From Methanobacteriota archaeon (GTDB lineage: Archaea > Thermoplasmatota > Thermoplasmata > RBG-16-68-12 > JAJISG01), in assembly GCA_030594205.1 (NCBI GenBank), contig JAUVFR010000002.1:41538-105537 (forward strand): DNA of 64,000 nt, in the 5' to 3' direction. This document shows, in pieces, positions 58,320-64,000 of this stretch. The notes under the pieces are model-generated. The model was not told where the DNA came from. It saw nothing but the letters and a program-made list of their open reading frames with translations, and made no database searches. Within the stretch, counting starts at the first letter, position 1, and the number at the start of each line of letters is the position of its first letter. Made by a program: the position numbers and the translations under genes.

Positions 58320-58973
58320 TTGGGGGGAAGAACTCGGGCGTTTGTGACCTTGGACCGAGTGGGCTCTTCCCTCAAAGGGGTCGACCAACTCCTCTCCCAT
58401 CGCCGGCGTCGTCGGCTCGCCGAGGCCATCCTGTTCGATGTCCTCCAGGCCGTCCGTGACTCTCGCCTCGTCGACGAGACCGTGCTCGTAACCCAGGATC
58501 CCGCTGCCTCGGCCCTCGGACAGAAGGCGGGAATCCCGATCAGCGCTCTCCCCGTGCGGCAAGCCAAAGAGGCCTTTCATGGAGAATCGGCCGGAGCCGT
58601 TGCTCTCCTCCGCGGGGACCTGGTGCTCCTGGAGGCACAGGATCTCGCCTTCTTGTTCGGACGCGTGGCACAGGGCGCGCGCCTCCTCCTCGTCCCAACC
58701 ACCGGGTCTGACGGACTGAGTCTCGTGTTGGGGTCGGGAACTGATGCCTTCATCGCAGACTTTGACGGGGGCACCCTAGCCTCCTGGGAGGAGGCAGCCG
58801 AACAGCGTGGCCTCACGACCGAAATCTACGCCATCCCCGCCGGAAGGAGGCCCTCGAGTCCGATGGATCTTCTCGAGGTCTACACGGCGGCCCGCCCGTC
58901 TCGGGCCAAGGGGCTGTTGAAGGACTGGCGCATCGGACAGAAGCTGAGGAGATTCGGGGGGGAAGAACCGTGA
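58320..58973 (+). CDS. cofC: CofC-like 2-phospho-L-lactate guanylyltransferase (TTG start proposed)
   Basis: TLDRVGSSLKGVDQLLSHRRRRRLAEAILFDVLQAV...; overlaps cofE by 4 nt. Confidence 0.7.
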   Translation: MGGRTRAFVTLDRVGSSLKGVDQLLSHRRRRRLAEAILFDVLQAVRDSRLVDETVLVTQDPAASALGQKAGIPISALPVRQAKEAFHGESAGAVALLRGDLVLLEAQDLAFLFGRVAQGARLLLVPTTGSDGLSLVLGSGTDAFIADFDGGTLASWEEAAEQRGLTTEIYAIPAGRRPSSPMDLLEVYTAARPSRAKGLLKDWRIGQKLRRFGGEEP

Positions 58974-59728
58974 GACGCGTACAGGTGTTCGGTGTCGGGA
59001 ACATCCCAGAGGTGCGGGAGGGCGACAGTCTGGTCTCCCTGATTCGGGAAGGAATCCGGAGCTCGGACCTGGATCTTCTGGATGGAGATATCGTTGTCGT
59101 TAGCCAGAAGATCGTCTCCAAGGCCGAGGGGCAGACGTATCGCACGGCGGACCTTCCCGCCTCCCCCCTCGCGCGGGCATTCGCCGAGGGGCGACCCAAG
59201 TCTCCGGAGCAGGTGGAACTCGTCCTCCGGGAGGCGGCCCGCCTGGTCCGTATGGACCTGCAGCGTGGGATACTCATCGCCGAGACACGACACGGCTTCA
59301 TCTGCGCGAACGCGGGTGTGGACCGGTCCAACGTCGGCGCGGGGGAGGTCTATGCGGCCCTCCCCTTGGACCCCGATGCCTCGGCCCGTCGCCTTCGGGC
59401 GGGGCTGCAGGACTCCTTTTCGGTTCAGATCGGCGTTCTCATTAGTGACAGCTTTGGACGGCCTTGGCGACAGGGATCGACCGATGTGGCCATCGGCGTG
59501 GCGGGTCTCTCTCCGTTGAGGGACTACCGCGGGCTGCGGGACCGGCACGGGTACGAATTGCGTAGCACGGTGGTCGCCCTCGCGGATGAGGTGGCGGCAG
59601 CTGCGGACCTGGCCAAGGGAAAGCTGGATGACGTTCCTGTCGCCATCGTTCGCGGCGTGGATTTCCGACCGGCCGAAGGTTCCATCGCCGAGGCCCTTCG
59701 TCCGACGGCCGAAGACCTCTTTCGCTAG
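58970..59728 (+). CDS. cofE: Coenzyme F420-0:L-glutamate ligase
   Basis: DGDIVVVSQKIVSKAEGQ...RHGFICANAGVDRSNVG...LISDSFGRPWRQGSTDVAIG. Confidence 0.95.
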   Translation: MRRVQVFGVGNIPEVREGDSLVSLIREGIRSSDLDLLDGDIVVVSQKIVSKAEGQTYRTADLPASPLARAFAEGRPKSPEQVELVLREAARLVRMDLQRGILIAETRHGFICANAGVDRSNVGAGEVYAALPLDPDASARRLRAGLQDSFSVQIGVLISDSFGRPWRQGSTDVAIGVAGLSPLRDYRGLRDRHGYELRSTVVALADEVAAAADLAKGKLDDVPVAIVRGVDFRPAEGSIAEALRPTAEDLFR

Positions 59729-59910
59729 GACCCTTCGGGCTCTTCGGGCGGAACCCGCTTCGGTTTCTGATCCACGGCCGTGTAAAACCGCTCCCCGTCA
59801 AAGACGAAGCAGACAGGTACCACGTGCAGCTCTGCCCTCGAGCCTACGCTTGCCAGGTGGGCCACGCGCTGGGCGTCGATAAAGGCCGTATCCGAGTCCG
59901 TCCACCTCAA
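59725..59910 (-). pseudogene. N-terminal fragment of a PPOX-class (pyridoxamine oxidase/F420-dependent) flavoprotein
   Basis: TDSDTAFIDAQRVAHLASVGSRAELHVVPVCFVFDGERFYTAVDQKPKRV then a stop at the cofE end. Confidence 0.65.
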
Positions 59911-60326
59911 GCGGGCCGACGCTCTCTCATCGGTTCCCCCGCGACCATGACAATTCCAGAGACCACCATGAGCCCTCCCAATCCGAACATCGCGAGGGCC
60001 GAGAGGTAGGCCATCTGCATCGCGAAGAGGTTGGTACCCAGCATCAGCCAACCCACGAGGACCATGAGGCCCCCGTAGAAGAGCATGAGGCCGCCTTGAG
60101 GGCGGGCGGCGATTCCCACGCCAACGATGAGGAGGATCCCGTTGCCGAGGACGACTCCGCTGAAGACCAGGAGGAGCCACGCGGGGAGGGGGCCCGCAGG
60201 CAACATCGGGTTCATGGGCATCCCCATGTCGCCGACGGACGGGAAGGAGAGGAGGGCCGCGGCGATTCCCACCGCACCGCTGGTCACGGCCAGTGCCCCA
60301 GCCAGGGGCATCCTCCCGCCGCGCAC
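59907..60326 (-). CDS. Small membrane protein, several predicted TM helices
   Basis: Hydrophobic segments LAVTSGAVGIAAALL, AWLLLVFSGVVLGNGILLIVGVGI, LMLFYGGLMVLVGWLML, LGGLMVVSGIVMV. Confidence 0.65.
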   Translation of the reverse strand: MRGGRMPLAGALAVTSGAVGIAAALLSFPSVGDMGMPMNPMLPAGPLPAWLLLVFSGVVLGNGILLIVGVGIAARPQGGLMLFYGGLMVLVGWLMLGTNLFAMQMAYLSALAMFGLGGLMVVSGIVMVAGEPMRERRPA

Positions 60327-60439
60327 ATCGAGAGCTCTCCGGGAACGTATTTATGACTTCCCCCCATGGTCGGCGCCGCGGAGGAGGACGCCTGGCCCAG
60401 GACCCTTCCACACGATGGAGCCAGCGAGGACCCTGGTCT

Positions 60440-61009
60440 TTGAGCTCCAAGGACATCGCCGGCATGGCCGCCTTGGCCGCGATGGCCTCCGTCCTGGAGA
60501 TCATTCCCTTCGACCTACGCGTTCCGTTCCCCCTTCTCAACTTCCTCACCTTCGACCCGACCGGCATCCCCATTGCGGTGGCCGCCATCCTCTATGGGCC
60601 GGTGGCTGCCTTCGTCACCGCGGGCATTGCGGGCATCACGATAGCGACCCGAAACCCGGTCTCGGCCGCCTTCAAGACGGCAGCCGAGATGTCCACGGCC
60701 GTCCCGCTCGCGCTGACGTTGTGGGGTCTGCGGGGGAGGAGAAGGGAGACGTCCTCTGGGACCTGGGCCTTGCTGGGCCTTGCCGGAGCGGTTGCCATCG
60801 CTTCCCGCGTCACCGTCATGACGGGCTTCAACCTCGTCTTCCTACCGTTGTTGTTGGGCATTCCGGAGGCGGTGGTAGGGGGGCTCCTGTACCCGATCGC
60901 CATCTTCAACGCCGCTCAGGGCGCAATCAACGTGATTCCGGCCTTCCTCATCGTGCGAGGTCTGCCGCCGGACCTTAAACCGTCGTGGCTTACATGGGGG
61001 GCAGGGTGA
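60440..61009 (+). CDS. ECF transporter substrate-specificity (S) component, substrate unknown (start uncertain)
   Basis: Multi-TM protein (FDPTGIPIAVAAILYGPVAAFVTAGIAGI) directly upstream of EcfA/EcfA'/EcfT. Confidence 0.8.
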   Translation: MSSKDIAGMAALAAMASVLEIIPFDLRVPFPLLNFLTFDPTGIPIAVAAILYGPVAAFVTAGIAGITIATRNPVSAAFKTAAEMSTAVPLALTLWGLRGRRRETSSGTWALLGLAGAVAIASRVTVMTGFNLVFLPLLLGIPEAVVGGLLYPIAIFNAAQGAINVIPAFLIVRGLPPDLKPSWLTWGAG

Positions 61010-61015
61010 GTCGGG

Positions 61016-61888
61016 ATGTCTGCAGCCATCGAAGTCCGAGACTTCACCTTCCGATACCGTGGTTCCTCGGTCCCCGCGTTGCGCGATGTCCACCTGGAAG
61101 TCAAGCAGGGTGAGGTGATTCTCGTCACCGGCCCGACGGGATCGGGCAAGTCGACCCTGCTCCGGGCCCTCAACGGCCTCATCCCCGACTTCTACGAGGG
61201 AGAGGCCCACGGAGTCGTGAGGGTGGCGGGCCGGGATGTGCTCTCCCTCCGCCCGAATCGAGTAGCCACATTCGTAGGGAGCGTCTTTCAGTCCCCAGAG
61301 GACCAGATCATCGCAGGGAAGGTAGGAAGAGATGTGGCCTTTGGGTTGGAAAACCTGGGATGGGAAAAGGAAGTCATCGCAGAGGAGGTGGACCGGTCGC
61401 TCGAAGCCGTAGGACTTGGCGATCTCGCGGCGCAGGAGACCTCCGCGTTGAGTGGGGGCCAGATGCAGCGCCTCGCCTTGGCGGGCGTCCTGGCGATGGG
61501 ACCTCAGGTCCTCCTCCTCGACGAGCCTGCCTCGGAGCTCGATCCACGAGGTCGCCAGGAGATTCTCGGAACAATCGAGAACCTGGTCCGAAGCGAGTCG
61601 AAGACGATGATCATCACGGACCACCGCCTCGGCGACCTCCTTGGCGTGGTGGACCGCGTTGTGGTGATGCACCGAGGCCGGATTGCCCTCGATGGGGCAG
61701 CCCGGGAGGTCATGGCCCGGCCCGAGTTGCGGGGCTGGGGGGTCGAGATCCCGACGGCCGTTCGTGTGTGGCGTCGCTTGATCCAACTGGGACTCGACGT
61801 TCCGTGCCCCCTGACCCCCGAGGAGTTGGTCGACAGTCTGGTGCCGAACGGGAGGAACCTCTCCGATGCGCTCGAAGCCGCTGCTTAG
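61016..61888 (+). CDS. ecfA1: ECF transporter ATPase EcfA
   Basis: GPTGSGKSTLLRALNG, LSGGQMQRLALAGVLAMGPQVLLLDEPASELDP. Confidence 0.92.
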   Translation: MSAAIEVRDFTFRYRGSSVPALRDVHLEVKQGEVILVTGPTGSGKSTLLRALNGLIPDFYEGEAHGVVRVAGRDVLSLRPNRVATFVGSVFQSPEDQIIAGKVGRDVAFGLENLGWEKEVIAEEVDRSLEAVGLGDLAAQETSALSGGQMQRLALAGVLAMGPQVLLLDEPASELDPRGRQEILGTIENLVRSESKTMIITDHRLGDLLGVVDRVVVMHRGRIALDGAAREVMARPELRGWGVEIPTAVRVWRRLIQLGLDVPCPLTPEELVDSLVPNGRNLSDALEAAA

Positions 61889-62687
61889 CCTCCGCGACGT
61901 CCACTACGTCTACCCGAACGGGACGCCGGCGATCCGCGGTGTCAGTCTCGACGTTCTGCCCGGACAACGGGTCGCGCTGCTGGGGGAAAACGGGTCGGGC
62001 AAGACGACCCTGGCACGACTTATGGTCGGGCTCGTGCGGCCCTCGAAGGGATCGGTTCGGCTGGGAGACGTGGATTACGAGACCTTGACAACCCATGACA
62101 TTGCCCGAGAGGTCGGGATCGTGTTCCAGAACCCCGACCACCAGATCTTCTTGGAGCGCGTCTGGGATGAAGTCGCCTTTGGGCCCAGGAACTACGGCCT
62201 CTCGCCCGCCCAGGTGGAGGAGCGGGTGGGGACAGCCCTTCACGAATTTGACCTGTGGGAGGACCGGTATCGACTCCCGGTCGCGTTGAGCGGTGGGGAA
62301 CGGAAGAGCGTTGCCTTCGCCTCGAGTTTCGCCCTTCGACCGCGGGTGCTCCTACTCGATGAGCCGACGAAGGGGATGGATTACGGCCGGAAGCGCCGCC
62401 TGGCGACGATGGCGGATCGATTGACGGCCGAAGACAGAACCGTCTTCTTCATCACCCACGACGTGGACTTTGCCTACGCGTCCACCGAGCGCGCCGTCGT
62501 CCTACGACGGGGGCGTGTGCTCCTCGAAGGCCGGACGAGGGACGTCCTGAGCAGGTCAGATCTGGCGGATGCGGGGCTCCATGAGGCGACGGCGCCCCTC
62601 TTGCTTGCAACAATGCGTGAGCGAGGGATCTCGCCGGATTCCGCTCTCTATCGTGAGGTCCAACGGCGAGTGGAGGCGGTCTCGTGA
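61866..62687 (+). CDS. ecfA2: ECF transporter ATPase EcfA'
   Basis: GENGSGKTTLARLMVG, LSGGERKSVAFASSFALRPRVLLLDEPTKGMD. Confidence 0.92.
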   Translation: MRSKPLLSLRDVHYVYPNGTPAIRGVSLDVLPGQRVALLGENGSGKTTLARLMVGLVRPSKGSVRLGDVDYETLTTHDIAREVGIVFQNPDHQIFLERVWDEVAFGPRNYGLSPAQVEERVGTALHEFDLWEDRYRLPVALSGGERKSVAFASSFALRPRVLLLDEPTKGMDYGRKRRLATMADRLTAEDRTVFFITHDVDFAYASTERAVVLRRGRVLLEGRTRDVLSRSDLADAGLHEATAPLLLATMRERGISPDSALYREVQRRVEAVS

Positions 62688-63517
62688 GCACGGCCCTCGA
62701 TGCCTTCCGCTACCAAGAGGAGGACACACCACTTCACCATCTCGATCCTCGTGCGAAGCTGCTCATCGTCGCGTCCCTGATTCTGTTTCTCTGGCTTTGG
62801 TGGGACCTCGCCGTGGTCCTGCTGGCCCTCGTTCCCCTGACCGTCCTGGTCCTCGTTGGCCGCCTAGGTCGCCCCCTCGTGGGCTCTCTTCGTCTCTACG
62901 CGCTCCTCGGCCTCCTGCTGGTGCCGCTGAATGTTCTGCTGCACTCCGCGCTGACCTTTCCGCCCGGCCAGGCAGAGGTCCTGATGACCCTCACCCCGCC
63001 GGAGACACCACTCCTCGGTGGTCTGGCGATCACGAGGGAGGCCCTGATCTTCAGCCTCTTGGTATATGCCCGCCTGGTCCTCATGCTCGTGGCGACGAGC
63101 GTCTTCTTCCTCACAACGAGCCTGGACGATCTCGAGGCCTTGCTCCTCTCCCTCCGGGTGCCGTACTTCTTCGTATTGACCCTCAGCCTCGCCTTCCGGT
63201 TCCTCCCGACGCTGGGGGAGGAGGCAACGCGAATTCGCGAGGCGCAGGTGGCGCGAGGCCTCGACCTCGAGACGGGAGGGCGCCTCCGACGCTTGTGGCG
63301 CGCCGGGATTCCCCTCCTGCTCCCCCTGTTCGTCAGCGTCCTGCGTCGGTCCGTTCGCCTCGGGGAAGCGATGGAGGCGCGAGCGACCTTCGCCTACCCC
63401 ACCCGAACGAACACGGTTGATCTCGTGGTGCGCCCCGGAGATGTGGGCGTGGTGGTCGCAACCCTCGCGTTTCTCGCGTTAGCCTTCGTGTTCCGGGTCA
63501 TCGTCGGGCCGGCCTGA
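62684..63517 (+). CDS. ecfT: ECF transporter transmembrane component EcfT
   Basis: LDPRAKLLIVASLILFLW...EAQVARGLD...RRSVRLGEAMEARAT (AR[GA] coupling motifs). Confidence 0.92.
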   Translation: MSTALDAFRYQEEDTPLHHLDPRAKLLIVASLILFLWLWWDLAVVLLALVPLTVLVLVGRLGRPLVGSLRLYALLGLLLVPLNVLLHSALTFPPGQAEVLMTLTPPETPLLGGLAITREALIFSLLVYARLVLMLVATSVFFLTTSLDDLEALLLSLRVPYFFVLTLSLAFRFLPTLGEEATRIREAQVARGLDLETGGRLRRLWRAGIPLLLPLFVSVLRRSVRLGEAMEARATFAYPTRTNTVDLVVRPGDVGVVVATLAFLALAFVFRVIVGPA

Positions 63518-63548
63518 ACCATGCCGTATCTTCAGAGTCGGCGGGGGG

Positions 63549-63965
63549 TCAGCCCAGTATTACCGCGAGCAAGCCAACGACGAACGCGACCACGGCGAGG
63601 ACATCGATCCGGGTGAACCGCTCGTGTAGAAGGGTTGTGGCCGCCAGGACCGTGACCACGGGATAGGCCCCTGTCAGTGCGGCCACGAGCGAGGCCGGTC
63701 CGCCGACTAGGGCCAGCGTCATAAGGATTACCCCACCGGAACCCATCATGATGGTCAATGTCGGCCAGGCGAGCAGTCGCCGCTTCGCCAGGAAGGGTCC
63801 CGTTGCTCTGGCTCCCACGAAGAGCAGCAGAGGGACACCTACGAGGAGGTTGGAGACACCAAAGTAGAAGAAGGTCGGTCCCTCGCCGACTTCAGTTACG
63901 ACGACCTTTGCGAGGAACCCCCAGACGCCCCACAACAGGAAGGAGAGGAGCACGAGGACCGTCAA
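63549..63965 (-). CDS. EamA/DMT-type transporter, single-repeat (about 138 aa)
   Basis: Hydrophobic EamA-like repeat ending ALTGAYPVVTVLAATTLLHERFTRIDVLAVVAFVVGLLAVIL. Confidence 0.75.
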   Translation of the reverse strand: MTVLVLLSFLLWGVWGFLAKVVVTEVGEGPTFFYFGVSNLLVGVPLLLFVGARATGPFLAKRRLLAWPTLTIMMGSGGVILMTLALVGGPASLVAALTGAYPVVTVLAATTLLHERFTRIDVLAVVAFVVGLLAVILG

Positions 63966-64000
63966 CAGCCTCCCTCCCGTCCTCGCCGTCTGCCCCTCTC

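Noticed and set aside
28-63000. Large numbers of long ORFs antisense to, or out of frame with, recognised genes (e.g. 1770..3194, 4348..6192, 29567..30697, 31001..32212, 51684..52688)
   Set aside because: High GC with strong third-position bias produces spurious antisense ORFs; their translations are Arg/Pro/Gly/His-rich with no recognisable motifs, and the opposite strand encodes clear families.
1-64000. CRISPR arrays, transposases, integrases, toxin-antitoxin or defence islands
   Set aside because: No regularly spaced repeats and no recognisable recombinase or defence proteins were seen; the only mobile-element-like gene is the LAGLIDADG protein.

Overview
This 64 kb window is dense, high-GC archaeal chromosome. 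The gene set (TFS, PCNA, PriS, SRP54/FtsY, prefoldin, LX/eL20, eL41, archaeal MAT, Smc-ScpA-ScpB) suggests a euryarchaeote, possibly Thermoplasmatota; that placement is inference. No CRISPR array, rRNA or transposon was recognised. Main blocks: (1) a type IV pilus/Tad-like operon with a pilin-like protein, two GspE/TadA-type ATPases and two T2SF membrane proteins; (2) adjacent intron-containing tRNA-Phe and tRNA-Tyr genes; (3) tfs, pcn and a free-standing LAGLIDADG protein; (4) an ABC importer operon with a fused permease, two ATPases and two DUF47/PhoU-like proteins; (5) srp54, glyA, UDGb, MAT, RNase Z, a FN3 protein and hutH; (6) a 1450-aa repeat coiled-coil protein beside scpB-scpA-smc; (7) glycan genes, ftsY-pfdA-LX, priS, pcm, rhomboid, prs, PhoU and cca; (8) a compact RNA locus with eL41, a tRNA-Trp whose intron carries a box C/D guide RNA, and tRNA-Arg; (9) dinB, thyX, cofC-cofE and a full ECF transporter operon. 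The most interesting observations are: the tRNA-Trp intron reads as a dual C/D guide predicted to target positions 34 and 39; a tiny eL41 gene sits 6 nt from tRNA-Trp; two genes (eL41 and an HTH protein) appear to lack canonical starts but have well-placed Shine-Dalgarno sequences before AUA/AUU; a conserved-looking ORF is interrupted by one TAG; and the pilus-like operon has paired ATPases. All assignments come from reading the sequence and from family knowledge; no searches were run.
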